Below the pieces are notes generated by a model. The model searched no databases and was not told the origin of the DNA. It was given only the letters and a program-made list of their open reading frames with translations. From assembly GCF_037126465.1 (NCBI RefSeq), contig NC_088207.1, positions 47,550,143 to 47,614,142 on the forward strand: DNA of 64,000 nt, read 5' to 3'. Of this stretch, positions 22,183 to 32,261 are shown piece after piece. Numbering within the stretch: the stretch's first letter is position 1; every line of letters begins with the position of its first letter. Position numbers and translations under genes: made by a program. The DNA comes from Ornithodoros turicata. Taxonomy: Eukaryota > Arthropoda > Arachnida > Ixodida > Argasidae.

Positions 22183-22463
22183 CACTCTCAGAAAAAAGGG
22201 TGGAGCAGTTTCACCTTTTAGGAGGTAACAGTTGTCGCATTTGTTGTGCCTAAAAGGTTGCAAGTTCTACCTGCTACCTACGAATGATAGGGTTACCGCT
22301 TCTGATTCGTGAACGAGGGGGGCGTGCGCCTTTTTGTAGCAATTTGGATATATGATAATTGCTTTTACCACTCTTTTACACCCTTTATCAGACGCTATGC
22401 TGACCTAGGTGGTAACTATAGAAGTTTTTAACTATAGAAGAAGAAACCTTTTTTCTTAGAGTG
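22183..22463. repeat. composite MITE with TA target duplication
   Basis: The outer ends CACTCTCAGAAAAAAGG and CCTTTTTTCTTAGAGTG are inverted and flanked by TA. Within it, 22264-22360 is the middle of a subfamily-B GGCGTACGCC MITE (GAATGATAGGGTTACCGCTT, then GGCGTGCGCC). The composite is either a nested insertion that lost its ends or a recombinant family. Confidence 0.65.
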
Positions 22464-22929
22464 TATAGTATATGGTGATCCCAAAAACATGAGCCATGGA
22501 ACGATGTTGCTGTCGATGAAATGAGTGGTCCTTTGCTCACATCGGGAAACAATGCTGTTATGGTTACGCACACACGAGCACGAAGTAGCCACGACGGATA
22601 CAGCACATTGGTTTCCACAGGTACTGAATTTTCCTATCACTTTTCGGCCACTCCAGCTGTATAGTTTACCGGTCGTTCAGTGAATAACCTGAAAAGTTTA
22701 TTTAAAGCTATGGATTGTTTGTGTTAAGTATTGTTGCTGCAGTTGATAGGCTACCCTGCACTGTTGTCTTTGGAAGCCCAAGCGGCCCACACGTAGTCAC
22801 GTGACAGCTGTTTAAAAATGTGGGCTACGCTGAAGGTTTGCATGAAAGGAGAGCAACAGCTAGTCACCCGTCTCCTCGTGAGCGAAAATATGCAACCCAG
22901 TAATACCCAACATCGCATGAAAGCATAGT
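22464..22929. other. no gene recognised
   Basis: No supported feature. A short region near 22510-22620 has open frames on the minus strand without recognisable motifs. Confidence 0.4.
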
Positions 22930-23477
22930 ATGATAGTGCCTGTATATCACTGCAGCAAGTGCATGGAAAGTACCAGCATGAGATGGGTCTAATTCAGAAG
23001 CTAGAGAAAAACCAAGCTGCAAGATTTATTACAAACAATTATTCACCTTATATCCGGTCTTCATGCTTAAAAACCATGCTGGGATGGTATCCTAGAAGGG
23101 CGCAGAGTGCAGGTACGTTTAAAACGCCCTTCCAGACATAAGCACTCCAAGCACTTGCGGCCGTACCGCATCAAAATCAATTGTTTTAAGTATTCATTTT
23201 TCCCCAGGACTATCCATGATTGGAATCAATTACCCGAGGAATACGTCTCCTCTGCTACTTATGACGAGTTTTGTCAGCGTACTAATGACATATGTTCATC
23301 AGCTGAGTGATTTTGTGCCATGTGTGACCTCATGTATGAGCATTTTCTGCTCTTCATATCCATGTTTTCTCTGGTTATATTTTGAGTGATAGTGTGTGTG
23401 AACCTCCTATGTTGTGCCAATTCCTGTAACAGCCCCTGAGCAGAGGCCAACAGTATTTGAAAATAAATAAATAAATA
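22930..23477 (+). mobile_element. CR1-like LINE 3' end
   Basis: The coding tail reads LIQKLEKNQAARFITNNY and then, after a frameshift or deletion near 23110, LRPYRIKINCFKYSFFPRTI and HDWNQLPEEYVSS, the conserved C-terminus of CR1/L2-type ORF2 proteins, with a stop at 23308. The 3' UTR ends in AGGCCAACAGTATTTG and an (AAAT)n tail. It is truncated at its 5' end near 22930. Confidence 0.8.
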
Positions 23478-23487
23478 AAACTCCCCT

Positions 23488-23777
23488 TTTTAAATTCCGT
23501 GTCGGCACCGCGGAGCAACTGTGGCTATGAGCGCCGTGCAGACGTGGACAAATGGAGAAAGGACAGCAGGAAGGAGTGGGAGACAGGGGGGCTAGTATGA
23601 GTCCTGGGTCGACTTCAGGGGAAACTGTGCCGACATGCGTCTGGAAAGTCTGTCGGAATACCCAGGGAAAACCTCAGACGGCACGCCAGCCGATGCCGGG
23701 ATACGAACCCGCGTCACATCCCTGTCACGACGTGGAAGGCGATAATCTTATAACCACTATGCCACGCGAGCTAGTAA
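23488..23777 (-). mobile_element. SINE-A, full length, minus strand
   Basis: It has a tRNA-like head at the right (minus strand ACTAGCTCGCGTGGCATAGT, box B GGGTTCGTATCCC), then GAGGTTTTCCCTGGG and a body ending CTCATAGCCACAGTTGCTCC. The TSD AAACTCCCCT is duplicated at 23478-23487 and 23778-23787. It inserted at the A-rich tail of the preceding LINE. The body is shared with 28055-28354 and with fragments at 4066 and 53440. Confidence 0.85.
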
Positions 23778-23879
23778 AAACTCCCCTATTCATCACCATT
23801 ACACAATTTATCTGTTTTTCGTGATGGTAAAAACTTCGCCGAGATATTTAGAGTTCGCCGAGATTTGATTTATCTGGCA

Positions 23880-24236
23880 TTCCGCGTAACAATTACCTAT
23901 TAGCACCCGATTGTATTTCTGATCGCACGTTGAAACTTAAACCTTACCATTTTCGAACGTCTGTTTTTACAAATCCCTATTTTGTCAAAACAATAATATC
24001 TCAATGGAACAATCTTCCACGTGGCCTTGTCCTCTGTTGTCGTTGCGGTACATTTTCAAATTTTTTTTTTCCTGAGTGATTATTATTCATTATTTGTTTG
24101 TGACTTGTGTCCCTTTTCTTTCTTTTTTGAATTGTTCAACCGTAACAGCTTTGTGGCTTCCTATGTATTCCCTTCTCTCGTACACAATGCCACTTTGTGG
24201 AGCTGTATAGGGTACCAATTATAAATAAATAAAGAA
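23880..24236 (+). mobile_element. LINE 3' end, diverged
   Basis: Frame-jumping translation gives LKPYHFRTSVFTNPYFVK and IISQWNNLPRGL, the same C-terminal CR1-type pattern (aromatic pair, W-N-x-L-P). A T-rich 3' UTR ends in ATAAATAAATAAAG. Boundaries are approximate. Confidence 0.6.
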
Positions 24237-24239
24237 ATG

Positions 24240-24949
24240 AATGCGTAATTTTGCGAGAGGCAACACGAATGCGTTGGACTCGCCCCGACCCCATCTCTAT
24301 TTTTACATACCATTTTACATCCCTTTTTTTTTTCTTTATCACACCATCATCGCCACCACCACCATCGCCAAGACCTTGTGGCCCGCATACTGCAGTAACG
24401 GCCGAAACTATCGAGACCCATTTTTTTGGGATCACCAGGGTACAGTTGTTGAAAATTAAAGGCTTAGTGGGCAAATAATGAACAACGCAAGGGATTGTTA
24501 CCGGAAACAGAAACGGAAACGAGGAACGCTTTCTATCCAAGTTCCATCGGAAACGAAAATAGAAACAGAAACGGGGACTCAAGGGGCAGTAACGATAATA
24601 ATATAATTCATAATTCGGGGCTTTACGTCGCGAGGCCACAGTGGTGGGGTCTGTGGATTAATCTTGCCCACCTGAGGCTTCTTTTAAGGCGGAATCACAC
24701 GCTCCGGTCACGTGAGCTTTTCTCAATGGATGGCGCCACTAGCGGCGGATTCACGTGATCCTTTCCTTGGTAAGAAGTCGGAAGTGACGTGAGTGAGTTT
24801 ACGCACGTCGTTTGCAGGCGTCAAAATGGTAAAGAGGGACGTATACAAGACCTCTTCCCCCTGACCCCTGTTACACTCTGAGCATACTCAAACAAAACAA
24901 CACCCCCAGCATAAATGTTAGTTCGACTGAACCCTAGCTAGTCTTCGAA
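24240..24949. other. no gene; simple repeats and retroelement scraps
   Basis: A CCACCACCACCATCGCC stretch lies at about 24352-24370. A degenerate (GGAAAC)n tract lies at about 24498-24580. A short segment GGGGCTTTACGTCGCGAGG at about 24617 resembles a widespread arthropod SINE-like sequence. None supports a gene. Confidence 0.45.
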
Positions 24950-24958
24950 CCTCTCCGA

Positions 24959-27463
24959 ATGCGACATACCGCAGTATATAGGTCCCCAAGTGCTCCAATT
25001 TCTTTTCTGGATACCCTGTACGATTATATGACCACAAATGTCGGTATGTCATCAAGAGTGATTATTGCCGGGGACTTTAACCTGCCTTCTATAGACTGGG
25101 GAACTTTGGCCATTACTGCGGGCGATTCTAGAAATGAAAGGGCTTTATTCAATATTGCTTTTGCGTATGACCTGTCACAAGTGGTTAATCAATGTACTAG
25201 AGTGCAGGGAAATGCCGCATCTGTGCTTGATTTGGTGTTCCTATCAAACAGGTTGTCTGAGTGTCAGTGGAGTGTGATGTTGTTGAAGGTCTTTCTGACC
25301 ACAAAATGGTCATCGTTAAGGGCATTTTGGGGGCAACTAGTCGTATTGGGTATAAAGTACAGAGTTTCCGCGATTTCTCAAGAGCAGATGATGTTTCAAT
25401 TTTAGATATGTTGGAGAAGTATTTCGACGATTTTAATGGAGTATGCAATATGACGGGAGATGTTAATGAAATGTGGAGATATTTTGCTAATGTGGTACGT
25501 TTGAGTATGGAGAGACATGTGCCTATGAAAACTCGTAGAGTAAATGTTCGTAGACCATGGATTACGCGTAATATAGTTCACATGAAACGCCGAATAACCA
25601 GGGCTCGAAGGCGGAGCGATCCATCAGCGCTTGCGGCCTTAACAAGACAGTTGAGAAACTTACTAAAAGAAGCCAAAGAAATATACTATTCACAGACACT
25701 ACCATCATTAATTGGCTCAGCCCCGCAAAAATTCTGGCGTTCTATAGTGGCAAGGGATAATATACACCTAAGTGCATTGTGGAAAATGGTGTTCCGCTTA
25801 CTCCTGAGCTTGCGGCGAATTCTTTTAATCTATATTTTCAGTCTATCTTTGTACCTGATAACGGGAAAGATATATTGGTTGAAAAACATGGTGCCCACTT
25901 GCCTGATATGGCTGATGTAGTCTTTGATTTGGATGGCATAAGAAGCTACTTAGAATCATGCATATCAAGAAATCCCCAGGGGGGGGGGGGGGATATGTTT
26001 ATTAAGAAAAAAAGAAAGGAAAGGTTCCCCAGGGCCTGATAGAATACCTAACGAGTTTTTGAGACGGTACGCAGAATGGGTCGCTCCGTATCTGCACGTT
26101 ATCTTTCAAACGTCGTATTAAAACGGGATGGTTCCGAGTGAATGGAAGTGTGCACGGGTTGTTCCCATCTTTAAATCCGGTTGCCCGTCTTCGGTGTCAA
26201 ACTATCGCCCAGTATCGCTGTCGTCATCTTGCTGCAAGCTATTTGAACATGTGATTTCCAAACACGTTACCACATATCTTGAACAAAACTTGCTGCTTAG
26301 TCCCCTGCAACATGGTTTCCGCAGAGGATACTCGACTATTACTGCCCTGTCCGAATTCGTATATGACCTTACATCAGCTGCTGACAGAGGTGTACAAACG
26401 GATGTGCTATTTTTAGATTGTTCAAATGCGTTCGATCGTCTATCCCATAAAAGATTGGTCGAGAAACTTGAAACAATTATTCCTAACTCTAAGATCGTAG
26501 CCCTGTTTCGAAATTATCTTCATGAACGAAGTCAGTTCGTGGATTTTGATGGCCACAAATCTCCTTGTTGACCGGTGTTATCTGGGGTACCACAGGGATC
26601 TGTACTCGGCCCCTTATTGTTTTTTATTTACGCGAACGATCTGCTACTTAAGATAGGCTGCAGAGCCTGCATGTTTGCTGATGACTGTATACTGTACCGG
26701 GAAATTCATTCAGAAAGCGACAGAAATGCCTTACAAAGCAGTATAAATGAGATCGACGAGTGGTGTGAGAACTGGCAAATGACACTAAACATAAACAAAA
26801 CTGTGTGTATGTCAGTAACCCGAAAAAAATCTGTCTCGCAGACGTATTATTTTCTTAAGGGGAACCAAATCCAGAATGTGGACCGGTATAAATATTTGGG
26901 CGTGGTTATCACGTCTGACTTGAGGTGGAATGGGCATGTCCATTATATTGCCTCCAAAGCTAGGACTCGTTTATTCTACCTTAGGAGGACATTACGCTAC
27001 GCCACAGCTGAAGTGCGATTGCTGTCTTACAATTCTCTGGTCCTACCACTTATTATGTACGCCAAGGTCGTCTGGGATCCATACACTGCAAGTCTGAAGG
27101 CGGAGCTGGAAAAACTACAACGTATCGCTGTCCGGTTTATTTATAATTGATATAGCAGGTTGGATTCCCCGAACGGCCATGTGTGGGTTGGCGGACTTGA
27201 AATCCATTGAGGTCCGGAGTATGAGCGAGAGGCTGAAATTCATATACTTGATACTTCATGATCAAATTCAAGGCAGAGTAAAAAACATGGTCAACTTGCA
27301 GGAACATCTAGTGCTTCGTGACTGTCATGCTTTATCCTTAAAGGAACCGAAGTGCAGGACCGACATCTTCAAGTTCTCCTTTATACCTAGAACAGTTTCA
27401 AATTGGAATGAATTGCCCGCTGCCATATGTCACCTGAAATCCTACACAAAGTTTTCGAGTTGA
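24959..27463 (+). pseudogene. CR1-like ORF2: endonuclease and reverse transcriptase
   Basis: Endonuclease: TAVYRSPSAPISFLDTL, VIIAGDFNLPSIDWG (the CR1-type GDFNLPxIDW) and, after a shift near 25262, EGLSDHKMV. A basic linker follows. RT: VPIFKSGCPSSVSNYRPVSL, LQHGFRRGYSTITAL, VLFLDCSNAFDRLSHK, SGVPQGSVLGPLLFF and CMFADDCILYR (intact ADD). Then come RYKYLGVVITSDLRW and a C-terminal FSFIPRTVSNWNELPAAIC. Lesions: frameshifts near 25262, 25790, 26110 and 27150; the insertion at 25981; and a nonsense codon at 26569. Confidence 0.85.
25981..26025 (-). mobile_element. 45-bp LINE tail insertion with 8-bp TSD
   Basis: On the minus strand: ACCTTTCCTTTC, T-rich, CTTAATAAACATAT, then 12 C. It splits the CR1-like RT between NPQ and GPDRIP. 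TCCCCAGG is present on both sides (25973-25980, 26026-26033), so excision restores the frame locally. It is the most severely truncated copy of the poly-C LINE family here. Confidence 0.75.
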
Positions 27464-27840
27464 CTTGACACCCACCTTACAAGTGAACGTGGTATCCCAG
27501 TGGACCTTGATGCGTAAACGAAATTTTGTTGCTTTGCTTATTACTATTTATCTTTGTTGCTATTTTTGAAATGCTCTTTCGTGGTACATCAACTGTGGTG
27601 TCTCCCCTGTGATATCCTTGACGATTAGGATAGGTGAACGAGTTGGAGTTGGTGTTGCCTGGTTGTTGGTTTTCTTTTTCTTTTCTTTTTCTTTTTGTCG
27701 TGTTAACTGCTATTACTTAAAATGCTCTTTTGTGGTGCATGTTTCTGCTTTTTCCTGACTCGGGCGTGTGCGCCCATCGCCTGTTGAGGCTCGACAGAGC
27801 CAACAGTATATAGTGAAATAAATAAAAAATAAATACCGTT

Positions 27841-27892
27841 TGGCTGACCTCTCCTCCTTTTTTATTTGTGCTAATAAATATATCCCCTCCCC
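27841..27892 (+). mobile_element. poly-C LINE tail, short copy
   Basis: It reads GGCTGACCTCTCCTCCTTTT, then GCTAATAAATATATCCCCTC, matching the conserved 3' end of the poly-C family. It lies directly after the tail of the CR1-like LINE. Confidence 0.6.
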
Positions 27893-28054
27893 CTCAAATT
27901 TATAGCTTCCTGTCATTTGCTGCAAACACGTGAGAAGCGGTGCTCAAAGTAACCCGACCTCCCATGTTTGTGGCCATGTAAGTGGCCCGCCGTGTTCTGC
28001 AAGAGCACGGGCAGAAAAAGTAACGAGGAGAGCGCGGCCTGCACTAAGTAAGCG

Positions 28055-28354
28055 ACCAGCGGCATGGCCGGGCGGTTAAGGCATCCCGCTCGTTGGTAGT
28101 AGCCAAGGTCGTGCTGAAAACTGGGAGGTGGTGGGTTCGAATCCTATCACCGACCATGCTGCATGAGGTTTTCCCTGAGTTTTCCGAAGGCTTTCCAAAC
28201 GAATGCCGGCACAGTTCCCCCTGAAGTTGGCCCAGGACGTATGCTAACCCCCCCTGTCCCCCACACATTCCTGCTGTCCTCTCTCCATCTGTCCACATCT
28301 GTACGCCGCTCATAGCCACAGTTGCTTCGTGGCGCTAACACGAAATTAGGAAAA
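28055..28354 (+). mobile_element. SINE-A, full length
   Basis: The head has box-A-like TGGCCGGGCGGTTAAGG and box B GGGTTCGAATCC, followed by GAGGTTTTCCCTGAG, a body with GCCGGCACAGTTCCCCCTG, and an end at GTGGCGCTAACACGAAATT plus an A-rich tail. The TSD AAGTAAGCG is duplicated at 28046-28054 and 28355-28363. RNA polymerase III would transcribe it from the internal boxes. Mobilisation would depend on a partner LINE. Confidence 0.88.
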
Positions 28355-28716
28355 AAGTAAGCGTATTGTAGTGTAGCACTCGATCCGGTGGTGAGACAAG
28401 ACCGCTCAGAAATCACGAGAGTCTTCACAAATATTCCTCATGCAATTAAATATGTCCTATCAAGTACATACTTCGATATTGTGCCTCACAGTTTTGGAAG
28501 CACCGTTCTTCGTACGTAAGAAAACGTGGATTTTTTAACGTTTTATTTTTAAGCATTTATTTCGGCGTACATCCAAAAATATTGCAACAACCGAAATGCC
28601 AGTAGACTTCATGGACCCAAGCTGAAGCAATAAATAACAAAACACAAGCAACAGCTAACAGGCTGCTCAAGCAATGAAAGGAAAACGAGGTCAGCGCACA
28701 ACAACAACAGATACGC

Positions 28717-28880
28717 CTCTCGAAAACGGGAGGCGTACGTTTTTTTGTGACAATTATAAACAGCATAAGTGTCACAAAAAAGGCGTACGCCTCCCGTTTT
28801 CGACAAATCAGGGCAGATAACGATATCATTTGATGGTTGGCTAGGAGCGTGCTATGCGGTGAAGTTCATTGTTAAGAGTG
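28717..28880. repeat. GGCGTACGCC-family MITE, left end missing
   Basis: The left stem is cut at GAAAACGGGAGGCGTACG. The loop, right stem and right terminus (GTTAAGAGTG) are present. It abuts the end of the gypsy pol fragment on its right. Confidence 0.7.
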
Positions 28881-28884
28881 TAGA

Positions 28885-29958
28885 TGAAGTTGAAATAATA
28901 AACACGTAGCCCCCACACATAAGCAATTTCACAAGTTCAGTCTCTGGCTTTCTCACAATCCGTCCGTATCTCGTAACCGTAGTTCCGTCCGCTTCTATGG
29001 ACTGGAAAGCTGCCCTGGTCAATTGCGGTGCTGGCGCACTGGGAGCCAGTACATTATCCGGAGGCGACTCCGACAGAATTTCGTCCAGTGAGCGACGATC
29101 AGAAGCATCACTCTGTTCCACAGGTACTAGATGTTTCCGATTTCGCTGCACCGCATGGTCAGTTTCCACCACATATGAGCGAGATCGTGCAGCCGCTGCT
29201 AGGACCTGACCAGTGCGCCAGACGTCCTTTACCCACACCTTTTCCCCCGGAAAGAGAGGTGGAAGTTTCTTAGCTCTATGACGTCTGTTGAAGTGCAGGG
29301 CTTGCCGCTGTCTGCTAGCTTTGTCGCGACGATTGAATGTAGACCACTCCGGTTTCAACTTCTCCACATTCTCTGGTACTCTTGTTTGAAGACTGCGTCC
29401 CATCATCATCAAAATGGCAGAATGGGCCTGTTGGTACATGACTGAATAAAATCGGAGCACAAAACACGGACAAGAACACACATAGCAAGTGTGCAAGCAA
29501 GAAAGTGCAAGTGGAGCAAGTGTCGTCTATGTGTGTTCTTGTCCGTGTTTTGTGCTCCGGTTTTATTCAGTCCCATCATCAATTGTGCGAGACATACTTC
29601 GTTAACTCCTGGCGTATCCCTGTATGCAAGAAGACCCAAATAGGGGTCCGCTTCTTTTTGAAGCATGTGTTTGACTGTACGAAACCATGCACTCTACCTC
29701 GCCGTATGATTGCGGATGCACGGGGCTGCTTGTTGGATAACGGAAACCGTACTTCTGAGCGAGAACAGCGAATTCTCTCGACGCGAACTGTGGGCCATTG
29801 TTCGACCGCAAAATTGACGGGATTCCGAAGCGTGCAAAAATGCTTTTCATCGCTTGGATTACCGCAGTGGAAGCCGTGGTCTTCAGGGATATAACTTCAG
29901 GGAACCTCGATCGATAGTCAACAAGCACGAGATAGTCAACGCCGTCTAAATGAAAGAG
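28885..29958 (-). pseudogene. gypsy integrase fragment with C-terminal domain
   Basis: From 29958 leftwards: GADLFHLDGVDYLVLVDYRS (first Asp region), then ILRSNNGPQFASREF, where the family has SDNG, so the second catalytic Asp is Asn. EVECMVS follows at the position of the catalytic Glu. Beyond an insertion (29409-29569), the frame 29410-28885 encodes the C-terminal domain, with PLFPGEKVWVKD and RYGRIVRKP. A frameshift lies near 29600. There is no LTR, so it is a truncated relic cut on the right by a SINE-B head and on the left by a MITE. It differs from both other gypsy elements in this window. Confidence 0.8.
29409..29569 (-). mobile_element. 161-bp foldback retroposon in gypsy integrase
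   Basis: It contains 43-bp inverted arms (ACTGAATAAAATCGGAGCAC and its near-perfect complement) around a 45-bp spacer, plus a 32-bp unpaired stretch. GTCCCATCATCA is repeated on both sides (29397-29408, 29570-29581). Read on the minus strand it ends TTTTGATGA next to GATGATG, like a simple-repeat tail. The 12-bp repeat suggests retroposition more than transposase action, although the CATCATC simple sequence weakens this. Confidence 0.6.
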
Positions 29959-30045
29959 GTCCGCTCCAGTCCTTGGCCGGGTTTGAACCCGCGGTTTGGG
30001 ATCAGCAGGCGGACACGCTAACGACTGAGCCACCGAGGGCAGCAG
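29959..30045 (-). repeat. SINE-B tRNA-like head, minus strand
   Basis: Minus strand: CCTCGGTGGCTCAGTCGTTA (box A) and GCGGGTTCAAACCCGGCC (box B). It resembles the head of the SINE at 13101. No body follows, so it is a head-only fragment joined to gypsy sequence. Confidence 0.7.
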
Positions 30046-30372
30046 CAGTCATAACGAAAACCTGTTTTTGGACCCAAGTTCTTTCTGAAAGGGCAACCCC
30101 ACCAATTTCATTATTCGTTTTATTTTTTACATTTGGTATTCACAGCGTATTACAACACATGACAAGTGTGAGTGTTGGGGACCGTGATGCAGGTGCATAC
30201 GTCTCAGAAACTAGCAAGCAGGGGCCCTATTCTCGTCAAAGTAATAAACTTCGATTACTTTGTATCTCGCCTGTCAGTGGTCGTTATGTAAAGAAGGTGT
30301 GAAGAACAGAGATGTCACACGCCTTCAACCAATAGTTGAGCACTTGATCCTGCGCTCTTCATGCTTTATCTA
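30046..30372. other. no gene recognised
   Basis: Nothing supported is visible apart from AT-rich sequence near 30110-30130. Confidence 0.4.
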
Positions 30373-30482
30373 CGCTCTTAAAAACGACTTGCACCTCATA
30401 GCACGCTCCTAGCCAACCATCATCCCGAATGACATCGTTCTCGCCCCTGATTTGTTGAAAACGGGAGGCGTGGCCTTTTTGT
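30373..30482 (+). repeat. GGCGTACGCC-family MITE, left half only
   Basis: It reads CGCTCTTAAAAACGACTTGC through GATTTGTTGAAAACGGGAGG to CTTTTTGTAA. The right half is absent and the stem core is reduced to GGCGTGGCC. Confidence 0.65.
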
Positions 30483-30799
30483 AACCATCATGCAATAATG
30501 GCCAGCGGACCGCATCGCGTACTATTTAACTATTCAACTATTTATCGTACCAAATTCTTGAAAAAATCTGTTCGCAATTTTGTAATTGCACCGCTCTGTA
30601 CCTTCGTCTCCCATATCGGCTAAACCGGGCACCAACGGGAAGTCTGCAGCCTTTTGTACCGTGCAGTGAAATAAATGCGGCATCATGTCTTCTGTTACTT
30701 ATTAACCTTCGATCCTTCATGTCTGAGTAACTGGACTTGCACGTGTGAACGTGTCAAGTCTATTTATTGACAACTTAAAAAACGCAATTATATACACCG

Positions 30800-30891
30800 A
30801 GCAACCCTTTAGAAGTTAATCAATGCCTATTTGCCTGGCTAGCCTTTCCTTACTTTTTCTTTTAGTAAATATACCCCCCCCCCTATTTGCC
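30800..30891 (+). mobile_element. poly-C LINE tail, short copy
   Basis: It reads GGCTAGCCTTTCCTTACTTT, then TTTTAGTAAATATA and a run of 12-13 C. This is the same 3' end as at 21467 and 27841. The 5' limit is uncertain. Confidence 0.55.
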
Positions 30892-31062
30892 CAACATCTA
30901 ATACGTTTCGTGTCTCTTGCCTTCGTGTGTTTTCCTCATGCCCCATGAAATATTACTTGTAAATCTAATGTTCCGTTTATTGCTCATGCATTGGCCAGGA
31001 ATATTTAAGTCTCGACAATACATAAATATATTCATAATTGTTGACTCGCGCTGCTGTTACAG

Positions 31063-31153
31063 GTTCATACGGGACAACCAAAACTCTTAGATGGAAGGAC
31101 GGCACGGCATGGAGGCTGAGGATACTACAGCAGGACAAAAGAAGAAGCATAAA
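31063..31153 (+). CDS. candidate first coding exon of a two-exon host gene (ATG at 31091)
   Basis: The exon is bounded by an acceptor (CTGCTGTTACAG) and a canonical donor (AAA/GTAAGT). An ATG at 31091 is preceded directly by an in-frame TAG, which fixes it as the start if this frame is used. The exon codes 21 residues, MEGRHGMEAEDTTAGQKKKH plus K, and ends in phase 0. The exon at 35420 also begins in phase 0, and the joined product would continue the basic stretch KKKHK-KFRLFGKKK. The intron would be 4.27 kb and would contain MITEs and the Penelope-like array. The function is unknown. The link is an inference from phase and splice signals. Confidence 0.5.
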
Positions 31154-31332
31154 GTAAGTGACGAGAAAAGAAGGCACATCGTGAAACCGCAGTTATGAGT
31201 GAGTAACCTCGTACTGCCTTTTGTGAACATCCATCTATATCTCTTAGTTTACTTATCAACTTATCAACTTCTTGTGAAAGGCCTACTCACTACGTACAAG
31301 CTATATGTACATGGTATACCCCCTAGCTCCAT

Positions 31333-31592
31333 GGCAAACTTGATGCATTAAACGGAATGGCAGTACCTTCACCCTCTAACCAACCGTCATCTCGAATGAC
31401 ATCGCTCTCTCTCCTGATTTGTTGAAAACAGGAGGCGTACACCATTTTTGTGACAATTATGCCGGACATAATTGTAACAGAGGCGTACTTCTCCTTTTTT
31501 CAACAAATCAGGAGAGAGAACGACGTCATTTGAGATGATGGCTGGTTAGGAGGTGAAGTAACTGCCATTCTGTTTAATGCATCAAGTTTGCC
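31333..31592. repeat. foldback MITE with GGCAAACTTGATGCATT ends
   Basis: The outer arms GGCAAACTTGATGCATTAAA and the complementary TTTAATGCATCAAGTTTGCC enclose inner arms homologous to the GGCGTACGCC family (GATTTGTTGAAAACAGGAGG). The outer 30 bp are unlike other members, so this is either a recombinant family or the common MITE with captured new ends. Confidence 0.7.
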
Positions 31593-31601
31593 GTGTGGCT
31601 A

Positions 31602-31868
31602 CACTCTAAAAACAGAGCTTCACCGCATAGCACGCTCTGCGCCAACCATGGCCGCGAACGATAAGGTTATCTATCAGGGTATAGGGATAGCGGATATGAC
31701 TCGAAGAGAGAGGAGGGCGTACGCCTTTTTGTGTCAATTGTCATATATCCAAATGGACACCAAAAGGCGTGCGCCCCCTCTGCTCTCGAATCAGAAGCGA
31801 CAACTCTATCATTCGTGGCAACGGTTGGCGCAGCGTGCTGTGCGTTGAATTAAGCTCTGTTTTTAGTA
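31602..31868. repeat. GGCGTACGCC-family MITE, subfamily B
   Basis: It starts CACTCTAAAAACAGAGCTTC, with GGCGTACGCC in the left stem and GGCGTGCGCC in the right, and GAAGAGAGAGGAGGGCG typical of subfamily B. The right terminus is slightly degraded. Only 9 bp separate it from the preceding MITE. Confidence 0.7.
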
Positions 31869-31897
31869 GTTAGTGCGGAGCCTTCGAGATAAGTAAT

Positions 31898-32005
31898 AAA
31901 GGCGTACGGCCCGCGCTTTCCACAAATCAAGAGTTGATAACGGTGTCATTCTGTGCAATGGTCGGCCTTCAGCGTGCTATGCGGCAAAGTTCCGTTTTTA
32001 CAGTG
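31898..32005. repeat. GGCGTACGCC-family MITE, subfamily C, right half
   Basis: It begins in the stem (AAAGGCGTACGGCCCGC), continues TTTCCACAAATCAAGAGTTG, and ends TTTTTACAGTG. The left half is missing. Confidence 0.65.
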
Positions 32006-32258
32006 CACTCTTAAAAATGAACTTTACTGCATAGCACGCTCCTAGCAAACCGTCATCTCAAATGATATCGTAATATGCCCTTATTTGTTGAAAGCGGGAG
32101 GCGTACGCTTTTTTGTGACAATTATGAACAACATAAGTGTCACAAAAAGGCGTACGCCCCCCCCCCCCGTTTTCAACTAATAAAGGCAGATAACGGTATC
32201 ATTCGAGATGACGGTTGGCGAGAAGCGTGCTATACGGTGAAGTTCATTTCTAAGAGTG
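32006..32258. repeat. GGCGTACGCC-family MITE, complete, subfamily A
   Basis: It starts CACTCTTAAAAATGAACTTT directly at the end of the previous half element and ends TTTCTAAGAGTG. The right stem has a 13-C expansion (GGCGTACGCC followed by a C run). It is the fourth MITE in under 1 kb. Confidence 0.78.
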
Positions 32259-32261
32259 TTA

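Larger units (their letters stand above)
24950..27836 (+). mobile_element. CR1-like LINE, 5'-truncated, with tail
   Basis: It begins inside the endonuclease domain and runs through RT and the C-terminal region to a 3' UTR ending GAGCCAACAGTATATAGTG and an (AAAT)-type tail at about 27817-27836. The 3' end motif GCCAACAGTATxT is shared with the LINE ending at 23477, so the two belong to related families. It is broken by frameshifts, a nonsense codon and a 45-bp insertion of another LINE tail at 25981-26025. Confidence 0.85.

Noticed and set aside
29959..30045. Second tRNA-like sequence, minus strand
   Set aside because: It resembles the SINE-B head and its acceptor stem is imperfect; treated as a SINE fragment.
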